A stretch of 64,000 bases of DNA from Alphaproteobacteria bacterium (GCA_024236055.1 JACKLF010000001.1:660925-724924); one strand, 5' to 3'. Positions 19,531-28,676 are shown, counted from the first letter of the stretch. Numbers and translations are program-made. Notes: generated by a model not told the origin, from the sequence alone.

Positions 19531-19842
19531 TTACTTCCTGGGAATGGCGACCTGGTTGGGGGCGCCGTCCATCAACTGGGTGCGGGCCAGTTCCTCGACC
19601 ATGTCGGGATCGGGATTGGCCTCTTCCATCAGATGGATGCGGTGCTGCAGGCGGTCGCGGTTCTCGCGCAGTTCGGCCAGCTGCTGCTGGCGCAGCGCCA
19701 GATTCGCGCTTGTGTCTTCCAGCACCAGGATTCCCCGCTCGCCCCAGATTGTATAGGCGCCGAAATAGCTTACGACCGCCACGGTGATCGCGGGAAAGAC
19801 CAGATTGGTGAAGAAACGGGTGACCGAACGCCTGATTCGCAT
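19531..19842 (-). CDS. ftsB: Septum formation initiator (FtsB/DivIC family)
   Basis: A 103-residue bitopic membrane protein: a short basic N-terminus, one membrane span (about residues 13-35), then a coiled coil (LALRQQQLAELRENRDRLQHRI, shown here in part) and a conserved short tail. FtsB links FtsL and FtsQ at the division site. Its position between eno and pdhA is the usual alphaproteobacterial one. The stop codon is directly followed on this strand by a dispersed repeat core. Confidence 0.88.
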   Translation of the reverse strand: MRIRRSVTRFFTNLVFPAITVAVVSYFGAYTIWGERGILVLEDTSANLALRQQQLAELRENRDRLQHRIHLMEEANPDPDMVEELARTQLMDGAPNQVAIPRK

Positions 19843-19921
19843 TCACCTAACGAATCACACGCTGATTCGCGGCGTCAAGCGGAATTCAGTTAAGGATTCC
19901 AGGAACTTGAAAGGACGGCCG

Positions 19922-20143
19922 TTAACCTCTGGCGCCCGCCTGGCCCATGCCGCCGCCCGCCGCCCGCAGGAAGGAGCGATGGCGCCACTGGCGCACGCTT
20001 TTCTGCGTGTCGGTCGAGACGCAATAGGCATGCTCGCCGTCCATCGCCGCGATCACCATCGCCAGGCCGCTGCCCGCGCCAGTGTCCAAGCCGGTATCCA
20101 CCACCAGCGATCCCAGACCAATCTCTGCAAGGCCGAATTCCAT
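19922..20143 (-). CDS. Small hypothetical protein
   Basis: A 73-codon ORF beginning MEFGLAEIGLG with GGGGACA about 5 bases upstream of the ATG at 20143; an ATG at 20155 would add four residues. It contains LVVDTGLDTGAGSGLAMVIAA and GEHAYCVSTDTQKSVRQWR and ends Gly-rich. I recognise no family. It lies between eno and ftsB on the same strand. Coding status is moderately likely from the ribosome binding site and same-strand position only. Confidence 0.45.
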   Translation of the reverse strand: MEFGLAEIGLGSLVVDTGLDTGAGSGLAMVIAAMDGEHAYCVSTDTQKSVRQWRHRSFLRAAGGGMGQAGARG

Positions 20144-20213
20144 GACTGTCCCCATGCGATTCACATGAGAACATAATAGGAACAAATATCCGGCCTGCAA
20201 GTCTGCGGAAGGG

Positions 20214-21488
20214 TCAGCCGCGCAGGATCGACCGTCCCGCATAGACGGCGGTGTCGCCCAACTGCTCCTCGATGCGCAGAAGCTGGTTGTACTTGGCCAG
20301 CCGGTCGGAGCGCGCCAGCGAGCCGGTCTTGATCTGTCCGCAATTGGTCGCCACCGCCAGGTCGGCGATGGTGCTGTCCTCGGTCTCGCCGGAGCGATGG
20401 CTCATCACGCATTTGTAGGCGGCGCGGTGGGCCATATCGACCGTGTCCAGCGTCTCGGTCAGCGAGCCGATCTGGTTGACCTTGATCAGGATGGCGTTGG
20501 CGGTCTGCTTGTCGATGCCCTCTTTAAGGCGCGCCACATTGGTGACGAACAGATCGTCGCCCACCAGGTTGACGGTGCCGCCGATGGTGTCGGTCAGCGC
20601 TTTCCAGCCCGCCCAGTCATCCTCGGCCATGCCGTCCTCGATGGAGACGATGGGGTAACGCTTGCACAGGTCGGCATAGACCTTGACCATCTCGTCCGGT
20701 GACAGGGTCTTGCCCTCGCCCGCCAGCACATACTTGCCGTCCTTGAAGAATTCGGTCGAGGCCGGGTCCAGCGCGAAGAAGATTTCCTCGCCCAGCTTGA
20801 AGCCGGCCTTTTCGACCGCCTTGGAAATCACGCCCAGCGCCTCGTCCGGCGATTTCAGGTTGGGGGCAAAGCCGCCCTCGTCGCCGACATTGGTGTTCAG
20901 TCCCGCCTCGCTGAGCTGCTTCTTCAGCGTGTGGAAGATTTCCGCGCCCATGCGCAGCGCCTCGCGGAAGCTGGGCGCGCCCACCGGCATGATCATGAAT
21001 TCCTGGAAGTCGATGGGATTGTCGGCATGCACGCCGCCATTGATGATGTTCATCATCGGCACCGGCAGGGTGTTGGCGCGCGCGCCGCCGACATAGCGGT
21101 AGAGCGGCAGGCCCGAAGCGGAAGCCGCCGCCTTGGCCACCGCCAGCGACACGCCCAGAATGGCATTGGCGCCCAGCCGGCCCTTGTTGGGAGTGCCGTC
21201 GAGCGCCAGCATGGCATGGTCGATCTTGATCTGGTCCTCGGCATCCAAGCCACACAGCGCGTCGAACAGCTCGCCGTTCACCGACGCGACGGCCTTTTCC
21301 ACCCCCTTGCCGCCGTAACGCTTGCCGCCGTCGCGCAGCTCCACCGCCTCATGCGCGCCGGTCGAGGCGCCGGAGGGGACCGCGGCGCGGCCGAAGCTGC
21401 CATCTTCCAGCAGCACATCCACTTCCACCGTCGGATTGCCCCGGCTGTCCAGGATTTCGCGGCCGGTGATGTCGATGATGGCGGTCAT
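20214..21488 (-). CDS. eno: Enolase
   Basis: Interconverts 2-phosphoglycerate and phosphoenolpyruvate; Mg-dependent, cytoplasmic, also a degradosome component in many proteobacteria. The 424-residue protein has the N-terminal ITGREILDSRGNPTVEVDV, the substrate-loop SGASTG, the metal/catalytic segments GDDLFVTN and LIKVNQIGSLTET, and the signature SHRSGETEDSTIADLAVA. The ATG at 21488 follows GGAGTT; a longer ORF to 21536 is not supported. Confidence 0.97.
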   Translation of the reverse strand: MTAIIDITGREILDSRGNPTVEVDVLLEDGSFGRAAVPSGASTGAHEAVELRDGGKRYGGKGVEKAVASVNGELFDALCGLDAEDQIKIDHAMLALDGTPNKGRLGANAILGVSLAVAKAAASASGLPLYRYVGGARANTLPVPMMNIINGGVHADNPIDFQEFMIMPVGAPSFREALRMGAEIFHTLKKQLSEAGLNTNVGDEGGFAPNLKSPDEALGVISKAVEKAGFKLGEEIFFALDPASTEFFKDGKYVLAGEGKTLSPDEMVKVYADLCKRYPIVSIEDGMAEDDWAGWKALTDTIGGTVNLVGDDLFVTNVARLKEGIDKQTANAILIKVNQIGSLTETLDTVDMAHRAAYKCVMSHRSGETEDSTIADLAVATNCGQIKTGSLARSDRLAKYNQLLRIEEQLGDTAVYAGRSILRG

Positions 21489-21624
21489 GGGGGGAACTCC
21501 TGAATAATGTGGGGGTTTTAAGGGGACGCGCCGCAACGCACAAGTTGGGCCGTGTGCCCTGTGCCATGCAGAAGTGATCCAAAGGGGCTATGCTGCGCCT
21601 ATCAGGGTTTTCGAGGGGGATTTC

Positions 21625-22044
21625 ATGCTGCTTGCCGCGCCTGCCACCATTCTGACCGCCGCCGTCACCGTGCTGGCGGCGCTGATCTGCCTGGGCACCG
21701 CCATCCTGGTGGCCCGTACCCGCGCCGCCCACAAGGTCGCCGCGCCCGCCATGACCGGCGCCCTGCCGGTGGAATGCGCCCTGCGCGTGCAGGGCAACAC
21801 GCTGGAGCAGGTGGTCGTCTTCCTGCCGCTGCTGTGGATGGCGGCGATCTATTTCCAGGGCTGGATCCCGCCGGTCCTGGGCCTGGTCTGGTGCCTGGGC
21901 CGGATCATCTATGCCATCGGCTATATGTCCGCACCGAACAGGCGTGCACCGGGCTTTATCCTGAGCGTGCTATCCTCGATTGCATTGGCAATCCTGGCGA
22001 TCGTGGGCATCGCGGGGGCCTGGGGGGCGATGGCCGCCAGCTAG
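21625..22044 (+). CDS. MAPEG family membrane protein
   Basis: A 139-residue protein with four membrane spans and the MAPEG family features RVQGNTLEQVVVFLP and GRIIYAIGYM. Members act on glutathione or lipid-derived electrophiles in eukaryotes; the bacterial role is unclear. The ATG at 21625 has GAGGGGGA 5 bases upstream. It is the only plus-strand gene in this part, lying between eno (divergent) and kdsA (convergent, stops overlapping as CTAG at 22041-22044). Confidence 0.85.
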   Translation: MLLAAPATILTAAVTVLAALICLGTAILVARTRAAHKVAAPAMTGALPVECALRVQGNTLEQVVVFLPLLWMAAIYFQGWIPPVLGLVWCLGRIIYAIGYMSAPNRRAPGFILSVLSSIALAILAIVGIAGAWGAMAAS

Positions 22045-22892
22045 GCGGGTTTCACCACCGCGTCGATCGCCACCAGCTGTTCCAGCAGCGTGGGGAAGTC
22101 CTGCAGCCGGACCATGTTCGGCCCGTCGGACGGCGCATTGTCCGGATCCTGGTGGACTTCCATGAACACCGCCGCCACGCCTGCGGCCACCGCCGCGCGC
22201 GCCAGATAGGGCACCATGGTGCGGTCGCCGCCGCTGCGGTCGCCCTGCCCGCCCGGCTGCTGCACGCTGTGGGTGGCGTCGAACACCACCGGCGCGCCGA
22301 AGCCCGCCATGATCGGCAGCGCGCGCATGTCGCTGACCAGCGTGTTGTAACCAAAGCTGACACCGCGCTCGGTCACCAGCACATTGGGATTGCCCGCGCC
22401 CGTGACCTTGGCGATCACATTCTTCATGTCCCAGGGCGACAGGAACTGGCCCTTCTTCACATTGACCACCTTGCCGGTATGGGCGGCGGCCACCAGAAGG
22501 TCGGTCTGGCGCGACAGGAAGGCGGGAATCTGCAGCACATCCACGGCCTGGGCGACGGCGGCGCACTGGTCACGCTCGTGCACGTCGGTCAGCACCGGCA
22601 CGCCGAAATGCTTCCTGATATCGGCGAAGATCGGCAGTGCCCGTTCCAGGCCGATGCCGCGCTGGGTGCTGGCGCTGGAGCGGTTGGCCTTGTCGAAACT
22701 GGTCTTGTAGATCAGCCCCACGCCCACAACGTCACACGCCTCTTTCAGCGCGCCCGCCATGTCGAAGGCATGGGCGCGGCTTTCCAGCTGGCAGGGTCCG
22801 GCAATGATGGCCAGCTTCAGGCCGTTGCCGACCTGGACATCGCCCAGCGAAACCACGGCATTGGGGGAAACGGGATTGGCGTTCACAGTCAT
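22041..22892 (-). CDS. kdsA: 3-deoxy-8-phosphooctulonate synthase (KDO-8-phosphate synthase)
   Basis: Condenses phosphoenolpyruvate with arabinose 5-phosphate to KDO 8-phosphate, the first committed step toward the KDO of lipopolysaccharide. The 283-residue protein has IIAGPCQLESRAHA, YKTSFDKANRSS, the PVLTDVHE stretch, VNVKKGQFLSPWDMKNV and VFDATHSVQQPGG, which together form the PEP and sugar-phosphate site. Cytoplasmic. It implies a Gram-negative LPS-bearing organism. It lies downstream of a Wza-like gene on the same strand, separated by a hairpin repeat. Confidence 0.96.
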   Translation of the reverse strand: MTVNANPVSPNAVVSLGDVQVGNGLKLAIIAGPCQLESRAHAFDMAGALKEACDVVGVGLIYKTSFDKANRSSASTQRGIGLERALPIFADIRKHFGVPVLTDVHERDQCAAVAQAVDVLQIPAFLSRQTDLLVAAAHTGKVVNVKKGQFLSPWDMKNVIAKVTGAGNPNVLVTERGVSFGYNTLVSDMRALPIMAGFGAPVVFDATHSVQQPGGQGDRSGGDRTMVPYLARAAVAAGVAAVFMEVHQDPDNAPSDGPNMVRLQDFPTLLEQLVAIDAVVKPA

Positions 22893-22916
22893 GCCGCCCT
22901 TTTAAGGGGCCCGACA

Positions 22917-22992
22917 GCCCATCGCAATGACCCGCCCTTGTGAGGCGGGGCCAGCCTGAGCAGACGGCAAAGTTGCGAAAGCCGGAGGGGGC
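22917..22992. repeat. Dispersed intergenic repeat, copy B (hairpin plus core)
   Basis: A CCCGCC/GGCGGG hairpin (22931-22950) precedes the core GGCAAAGTTGCGAAAGCCGG (22966-22985) and AGGGGGC, which ends directly at the stop codon of the export protein gene (22993-22995). The hairpin may also act as a terminator or processing site between that gene and kdsA. Confidence 0.68.
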
Positions 22993-24333
22993 TTACGGCC
23001 GGATGCCGGCCACGGCGATGGAAGCCACTCCGTTCAATGGCGAGAACAGGCTCATCGCGTCCCAGAAGACGGTGGTGTCGACCCGCAGCACATCGCCCGG
23101 GCGGATCGGATTGGGCCGGTCCGTATCCAGGCGGTATTCGGTGGGGCTGCCTTCATGGCGCACATAGACGACGCTCTGCACGGCGCTGGGCAGGAAGCCG
23201 CCCGCCATGGCGATCGCGTTCATCACGGTCATGTGGTTGACATAGGCATACTGGCCCGGACGGCCCACCGCCCCCACGACATAGAAGGGCCGATAGGTCA
23301 CCACTTCCACCGACACGCGCGGCGAGCGCAGATAGCCGTTGGCCAGTGCGCTGCCGATCTCGGCCTCGACCTGCGGCGGCGTATAGCCGGCGGCGCGCAC
23401 CTGGCCGATCAGCGGCAGGCGCACATAGCCTGACCCATCGACGGTGTAGTCGCCCGACAGGTCGGCCTCGTCGAACACCGACAGGTGAATCTTGTCGCCG
23501 GTGCCCAGCACATAGTCGGGATTGGTGCGCGGGCTGTTGTCGGCGGTCTGGAACATGGTGGGCTGGTAGTAGCCGCCGGCGCCCGGCTGGGGCACGGCGG
23601 TGCGATCCTCGCCGTCGCCCTTGTTGTAACCATAGGGCGTTGTGGCGTCTGCGGACTGGCGCAGGGCGGTCTGCGGCGGCGGCGCGGCCTGGGCGAACAT
23701 CTGGGCGCGGCCCGGATCGGATGCGGGCGTTGCCGATCCGCCCATCTGCGCGTTGAAGCCGTAACCGGGACCCGCCGCACCGGGCGCAACATAGGCCGTC
23801 GACGGATAGGGCGGCGCCTGCAACGGCGGCGTTGCATAGTTGGGCGGCGCATAGCCAGGCGACGCGTAGCCGGGTGCAGGCAGCGGCTGCTGATAGACGG
23901 GGGCCTGAGACGCGGGCTGATAGCCGGGCGCGGGCGTATAGCCGGATGCCTGCTGGTAAGCCGGGGGCTGCTGATAGGCAGGCGCTTGCTGATAGGTCGG
24001 CGCGGCACTAGCATTGGCGCTTCCGGGTGCGGGCGTGAACCCTGCCCCGGCATTGGCCGGTGCGGACAGGGACGCGGGCTGACCAGAGGCATACTGGCCC
24101 GAAGCATATTGGCCTGATGCATACTGGTTGGGTGCGGGCGTGTAGCCGCTGGTGCCGTTATAGGTCGTCGCGCTGGCGGCGGCGGCCTGGCTGGCGGGCG
24201 GCAGCGGCGCCAGGCCGTAATCGTCGTTCGTGTAGGACCCGGCACGCGCCGGCGCGAAGACGGCGAACAGCAGCAGCCCGGCGCAAACGATCGCCGAGGC
24301 GCGCAGAAGCAACAGGGAAATTGTCCGGCCCAT
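22993..24333 (-). CDS. Wza/KpsD-type polysaccharide export protein with repeat-rich N-terminus
   Basis: A 446-residue exported protein. A signal peptide (about residues 1-31, ending ARAG) is followed by some 240 residues of low-complexity sequence rich in Pro, Ala, Tyr and Gln, including YASGQ units (near 70-85), PAYQQ units and TPAPG blocks. The C-terminal 170 residues hold the Poly_export domain (DYVLGTGDKIHLSVFDEADLS) and an SLBB-like segment (VVGAVGRPGQYAY, MNAIAMAGG). Such proteins form the outer-membrane exit for exopolysaccharide. The N-terminal region is far longer than in ordinary Wza homologues and resembles an extended periplasmic spacer. No lipobox is visible. It sits between pyrG and kdsA. 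Confidence 0.85.
   Translation of the reverse strand: MGRTISLLLLRASAIVCAGLLLFAVFAPARAGSYTNDDYGLAPLPPASQAAAASATTYNGTSGYTPAPNQYASGQYASGQYASGQPASLSAPANAGAGFTPAPGSANASAAPTYQQAPAYQQPPAYQQASGYTPAPGYQPASQAPVYQQPLPAPGYASPGYAPPNYATPPLQAPPYPSTAYVAPGAAGPGYGFNAQMGGSATPASDPGRAQMFAQAAPPPQTALRQSADATTPYGYNKGDGEDRTAVPQPGAGGYYQPTMFQTADNSPRTNPDYVLGTGDKIHLSVFDEADLSGDYTVDGSGYVRLPLIGQVRAAGYTPPQVEAEIGSALANGYLRSPRVSVEVVTYRPFYVVGAVGRPGQYAYVNHMTVMNAIAMAGGFLPSAVQSVVYVRHEGSPTEYRLDTDRPNPIRPGDVLRVDTTVFWDAMSLFSPLNGVASIAVAGIRP
24075..24127 (-). repeat. Tandem 15-bp repeats encoding YASGQ units
   Basis: Three near-identical 15-base units in the export protein gene encode consecutive Y-A-S-G-Q pentapeptides, with a further degenerate unit after them. 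Such in-frame minisatellites change copy number easily and would vary the length of the periplasmic spacer. Confidence 0.6.
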
Positions 24334-24443
24334 CAGGCCGCCATCTTAAGGTTGACGGCGTTACGAAAGTGCTACCCCTGCCCTTCGCGCGATTGCGCGA
24401 ATAACAGGGTAAAGCGCCGGTTAAGGCTGCGGAACCCGGACGG

Positions 24444-26072
24444 TCAGACCAGCCGGCTCTGCTGGAGCGCCGCCGCGATGAAGCTGGTGAACAGCGGATG
24501 CGGCTCCAGCGGGCGCGACTTCAGTTCGGGATGGAACTGCACCCCGATGAACCAGGGATGGTCGGGGAATTCCATGATCTCCGGCAGCTTGCCGTCCGGC
24601 GACCAGCCAGACACCTGCATGCCATGCTGTTCCAGCTGGCGGGCATAGTTGACGTTCACCTCGTAGCGGTGGCGGTGGCGCTCGCTGATCTCGGTGGCGC
24701 CATAGACTTCGGCCACCTTGCTGCCCGGCGTCAGCACCGCGGTATAGGCGCCCAGCCGCATGGTGCCGCCCATGTCGTCGTCCGCCGAGCGGGTCTCGAC
24801 CTGGTTGCCCTTGACCCATTCGGTCATCAGGCCGACCACCGGATGCTTGGGATCGCCGATCTCGCGCGTGCCCGCCCCGTCCAGGCCGGCCAGGTCCCGC
24901 GCCGCCTCAATCACCGCCATGTGCAGGCCGTAACAGATGCCGAAGAAGGGCACGTTGCGCTCGCGCGCGAACTTGACCGCGCTGATCTTGCCTTCGGTGC
25001 CGCGCTCGCCGAAGCCACCGGGCACCAGGATGCCGTTCACATTCTCCAGGAAGGCGGCGGCGTCATCGCGCTCGAACACCTCGCTGTCGATCCACTCCAT
25101 GCGGACCTTGACGTTGTTGGCCAGTCCGCCATGGGTCAGCGCCTCGAACAGCGATTTGTAGCTGTCCTTGACCTGCATGTACTTGCCGACCACGGCGATG
25201 CGGACCTCGCCTTCCGGATTCTTGACCCGGTCGACCACCTGGACCCAGCGCGTCAGGTCGGGTTCGGGCGCGCCCTCGATGCCGAAAACCTTCAGCAGCT
25301 GAGTGTCCAGCCCGACCTCGTGATAGGCGATCGGCACGCGATAGACCGTGTCCAGGTCCATGGCCGGAATCACCCGCTCGGCCGGCAGATTGCAGAACAG
25401 GCCGATCTTGCGGCGTTCCTCGTCCGGCAGGGGGTGGGAGGTGCGGCACAGCAGGATGTCGGGCTGAATGCCGATGGCGCGCAGCTCCTTGACGCTGTGC
25501 TGGGTCGGCTTGGTCTTCAACTCGCCCGCCGCCTCGATGAAGGGCACCAGGGTCAGGTGGATGAAGGCGCTCTGGCCCCAGCCCAGCTCGTTGTGCAACT
25601 GGCGGATGGCCTCGAAGAAGGGCAGTCCCTCGATGTCGCCCACCGTGCCGCCGATCTCGACCAGCAGGAAGTCCAGGCCCTCGGTATCCCTGAGGACGAA
25701 TTCCTTGATCATGTCGGTGACGTGCGGAATGACCTGCACGGTGCGGCCCAGATAGCCGCCCTTGCGCTCCTTCTCGATCACCTGGCTGTAGATGCGGCCC
25801 GACGTGATGTTGTCGGAACGGCGCGCCGACACCCCGGTGAAGCGCTCGTAATGACCCAGGTCCAGGTCGGTCTCCGCCCCGTCGTCGGTGACATAGACCT
25901 CGCCATGCTGAAACGGGCTCATCGTGCCCGGATCGACATTCAGATAGGGGTCGAGTTTGCGAAGACGGACTTTATACCCGCGCGCCTGCAACAGCGCACC
26001 GAGTGCGGCGGACGCAAGACCTTTTCCGAGGGAAGAGACCACGCCGCCGGTGATGAAGATCAACCGGGCCAT
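24444..26072 (-). CDS. pyrG: CTP synthase
   Basis: Makes CTP from UTP with ATP and glutamine in the cytoplasm. The 542-residue protein has the synthase domain (ITGGVVSSLGKGLASA, GTMSPFQHGEVYV, EIGGTVGDIE) and a C-terminal class I glutamine amidotransferase domain (PGGFGERG, the nucleophile cysteine in FGICYGLHMAV, and HPEL near the end). The elbow reads GICYG where most members have GICLG. Upstream is secG, as usual in Alphaproteobacteria. Confidence 0.97.
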   Translation of the reverse strand: MARLIFITGGVVSSLGKGLASAALGALLQARGYKVRLRKLDPYLNVDPGTMSPFQHGEVYVTDDGAETDLDLGHYERFTGVSARRSDNITSGRIYSQVIEKERKGGYLGRTVQVIPHVTDMIKEFVLRDTEGLDFLLVEIGGTVGDIEGLPFFEAIRQLHNELGWGQSAFIHLTLVPFIEAAGELKTKPTQHSVKELRAIGIQPDILLCRTSHPLPDEERRKIGLFCNLPAERVIPAMDLDTVYRVPIAYHEVGLDTQLLKVFGIEGAPEPDLTRWVQVVDRVKNPEGEVRIAVVGKYMQVKDSYKSLFEALTHGGLANNVKVRMEWIDSEVFERDDAAAFLENVNGILVPGGFGERGTEGKISAVKFARERNVPFFGICYGLHMAVIEAARDLAGLDGAGTREIGDPKHPVVGLMTEWVKGNQVETRSADDDMGGTMRLGAYTAVLTPGSKVAEVYGATEISERHRHRYEVNVNYARQLEQHGMQVSGWSPDGKLPEIMEFPDHPWFIGVQFHPELKSRPLEPHPLFTSFIAAALQQSRLV

Positions 26073-26184
26073 GGGAGGCCAAAATGGTGGAAAGACACGT
26101 CGCCCTCAAGCGCAAAAATAAAATTTTTTCACACCGCTAACAGCTATGCGCGCGGCGCGGGTGAAAAGACTGAAACGCTTGAAT

Positions 26185-26541
26185 CTATTGCGGCTTGGGA
26201 ACGGACGGGCCAAGGGGCGCCGGCGGGGCGGCGGGCGTGGCCGGTGCGGCCGGGGCCGCCGGCGTGGTCTGCGCCGGGACCGAATCGAGAATCGAGCTTT
26301 CGTCGCGCCCATGCAGCGCCAGCAGGTTCAGGGCGATGCAGGTGGCGAAAAACAGGAAGGCCAGGATGGCCGTGGTGCGGGTCAGCGTGTCGGCCGCGCC
26401 GCGCGGGCTGAACAGGCCGCCCATGCCGCCACCGCCACCGCCGCCAATGCCCAGCGCGCCGCCTTCGGACCGCTGCAAAAGGACAAAGATGATCAGCGCG
26501 ACGGCGATCACCAGTTCGGCAAAGAGCAGCATGGTCTGCAT
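26185..26541 (-). CDS. secG: Preprotein translocase subunit SecG
   Basis: A 118-residue membrane protein with two spans (residues 3-21 and 57-75) separated by the Gly-rich loop SEGGALGIGGGGGGGMGG typical of SecG, and an Ala/Pro-rich C-terminal extension. SecG assists SecYEA-driven protein export. Its place between tpiA and pyrG is conserved; here a pseudo-receiver gene lies between tpiA and secG. Confidence 0.95.
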   Translation of the reverse strand: MQTMLLFAELVIAVALIIFVLLQRSEGGALGIGGGGGGGMGGLFSPRGAADTLTRTTAILAFLFFATCIALNLLALHGRDESSILDSVPAQTTPAAPAAPATPAAPPAPLGPSVPKPQ

Positions 26542-26732
26542 GGCGTGAATTCCCGGTCGTCTGGCCCCCGGAACCTGCGGGACGCGAACATCCGGGTCGC
26601 GGGAGCGGGCAATAAGGGCGCGGTCTTATCCCATCGCCTGCCAAATAGGAAGGGCGCAGCGGAAAATCCAGTCCGGGCGGGGATTTGGCACAAATTTGGG
26701 GGCCGCCCGGCCAGGGACCAGTCAGACCCCGG

Positions 26733-27683
26733 CTAGCTGGCGAGCGCCTGGTGGTTGCGGGCGCGGATCAGGGCCACGGTGGCGTCGATTTCGCCGATCT
26801 GCGCGGCCGGGGTTTTTTCCGGGTGGAAGATCAGGTGCATGCTCAGCGCCGCATGCCCCAGAAGGTGCATGGAGGCGTTGCGGTCCACCCCCAGATTGAT
26901 CCCTTCGGCCGCCGCCAGGATGGATTCACACCACTCGATGGCGGGATGGAACTCGGTATCGCGGCAGCGCGTCTCCACCGAGCGGGTCAGCGCCACCAGC
27001 TTGTCCAGGTCGCTGGAAGCGGTGCCGGGCACCCGGCCCTGCTCCTGCATCAGCCGCCACAGGATGCAGATCTGAAAACTGTCGCGGCGCAGCTTTTCGC
27101 ATTGCAGCTTCTCGCGCGCCTCTTTCAGTTCGGTCTCCAGGCGGCGGGTGACCGCATCGGCGCTCAGCTTGTCCTTGGCCTTCATCCGCAGCGAGTTGGG
27201 CGGGTCGAACAATTCAATGTCACTGCCGCGCTTTTCATCGCGGCGCCGGTCCGGGCCGACATAGTCGGTGGTGATCACAAAGCCCTTGCGCCGGTCGATA
27301 TGGGTTTCGATGCGGCTGCCCAGCATGGCGGTGGAAAAGGGCCGCAGCAGAAGGTCGTCGGCGCCGCTGGACACGACCCGGTTGATCAGGCCGCTGGATT
27401 TCTCCCAGGCGGTGACGATGATCACGATGAAGGGATTGATGCCGGCGCCGCCCTGGCGAAGCTGCTGGATCGTCGCGCACAGCGCCTGGCCGCCGTCATC
27501 GGCCTCGCACAGCGCGATGTCGGGCGGGGTCCGCCGGATGGCGTCGACAAAGTCTTCCAGGGTGGACACGTTGACGGTGCGCCGGAAACCCAGGGCATAC
27601 AGCGCCGCACGGGTCGCGGCCCTGTTGGCCGGAACCGGATCGTAAATCAACACGTCGACACTGTCGAAAGACAGCCTGCCCAT
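26733..27683 (-). CDS. Pseudo-receiver protein with GPDRRR and IELFxPPN motifs
   Basis: A 316-residue protein. Residues 8-125 fit a response-regulator receiver fold, but the key residues are altered: the acidic pair is D15-P16, the phospho-acceptor position is E60 (PDIALCE) and the conserved lysine is R114 (LLLRPF). It is therefore unlikely to be phosphorylated and E60 may mimic the active state (inference). It continues with YVGPDRRR (141-148) and IELFDPPNSLRMK (156-168), both close to motifs in the response regulator at 4509 and the Hpt protein at 5024, then a helical region with a coiled-coil stretch (about 172-205). Start is the ATG at 27683. It is placed between tpiA and secG on the same strand. 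Confidence 0.8.
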   Translation of the reverse strand: MGRLSFDSVDVLIYDPVPANRAATRAALYALGFRRTVNVSTLEDFVDAIRRTPPDIALCEADDGGQALCATIQQLRQGGAGINPFIVIIVTAWEKSSGLINRVVSSGADDLLLRPFSTAMLGSRIETHIDRRKGFVITTDYVGPDRRRDEKRGSDIELFDPPNSLRMKAKDKLSADAVTRRLETELKEAREKLQCEKLRRDSFQICILWRLMQEQGRVPGTASSDLDKLVALTRSVETRCRDTEFHPAIEWCESILAAAEGINLGVDRNASMHLLGHAALSMHLIFHPEKTPAAQIGEIDATVALIRARNHQALAS

Positions 27684-27791
27684 CACCCACGCACTCTTTT
27701 TGTCTGTCCCGCACAATGCAGGCGGGCGCGTTAAAAAAGGGTCGCGCGACGTGGTTAAGCTTTGGCCAAAATACCCTTCAAATGCGTGCTT

Positions 27792-28538
27792 TTATTGTGC
27801 TTTTACGCCGCCGATGATGGCGTGAAAATCCTTGGCTTTCAGGCTGGCGCCGCCGACCAGCGCGCCGCCGACATCCGGCAACCCCAGGATCTGCGCGGCG
27901 TTCTGCGGCTTGACCGATCCGCCATACAGGATGCGGATCGCCCTGGCCCCCTCGCCGAAGCGGCGCACCAGACAGGCACGGATATGGGCATGCATGGCAG
28001 CGATTTCCCCGTCGCTTGGGGTGCGGCCGGTACCGATCGCCCAGACCGGCTCATAGGCGATGGCGGTATTTTCGCCCGTCGCGCCTTCGGGCACGCTGGC
28101 GTCCAGCTGGCCGCTGCAGATGTGGTTGGCGGTGCCGGCATCGCGCTGGGCGCTGGTTTCGCCGATGCAGATGATGGCCAGGAGCCCGGCGCGCCAGGCC
28201 GCCGCCGCCTTGCCCGCGACATCGGCGTCGGTCTCGCCGTGAAACTGGCGGCGTTCGGAATGGCCCACGATGACCGCGCTGGCCCCGGCATCGCGCAGCA
28301 TCTCGGCGGACAGATCGCCGGTAAAGGCGCCAGAGGCCCGGGCATGGCAGTCCTGCGCCCCGATGGCGAAGGCGCCCTCAACCTGCCCGGCGGCCTGGGC
28401 AATCAGGGTGGCGGGGGGGCAGACCAGCACGTCGCAGGCGGGCGGATCGCCCGCCAGGGCGGCCTTCAGGGTTGCCAGTTCGGCCAGGTCTGCGCCCAGC
28501 CCGTTCATCTTCCAGTTTCCCGCCACCAGGGGACGCAT
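27792..28538 (-). CDS. tpiA: Triose-phosphate isomerase
   Basis: Interconverts dihydroxyacetone phosphate and glyceraldehyde 3-phosphate. The 248-residue protein has AGNWKMNG (Asn8, Lys10), the catalytic histidine in VGHSERR, the catalytic glutamate in AYEPVWAIGTG with the flexible loop after it, and the phosphate-binding LYGGSVKPQN. The ATG at 28538 begins MRPLVAGNWK; the longer ORF adds unconserved residues. It is divergent from ppiD. Confidence 0.97.
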   Translation of the reverse strand: MRPLVAGNWKMNGLGADLAELATLKAALAGDPPACDVLVCPPATLIAQAAGQVEGAFAIGAQDCHARASGAFTGDLSAEMLRDAGASAVIVGHSERRQFHGETDADVAGKAAAAWRAGLLAIICIGETSAQRDAGTANHICSGQLDASVPEGATGENTAIAYEPVWAIGTGRTPSDGEIAAMHAHIRACLVRRFGEGARAIRILYGGSVKPQNAAQILGLPDVGGALVGGASLKAKDFHAIIGGVKAQ

Positions 28539-28676
28539 CGGGTTCTCCAATAAGCTCTTGAAATTGCCGCATAACACCGGCAGACCAGGGGGGCAATCGC
28601 GGCTTGCCCCGCCAACCCGCCCTCCCTATCATCCGCCGCCTTTTGGCGCCACAACAGCAGCAATGGACGAAGTTCA

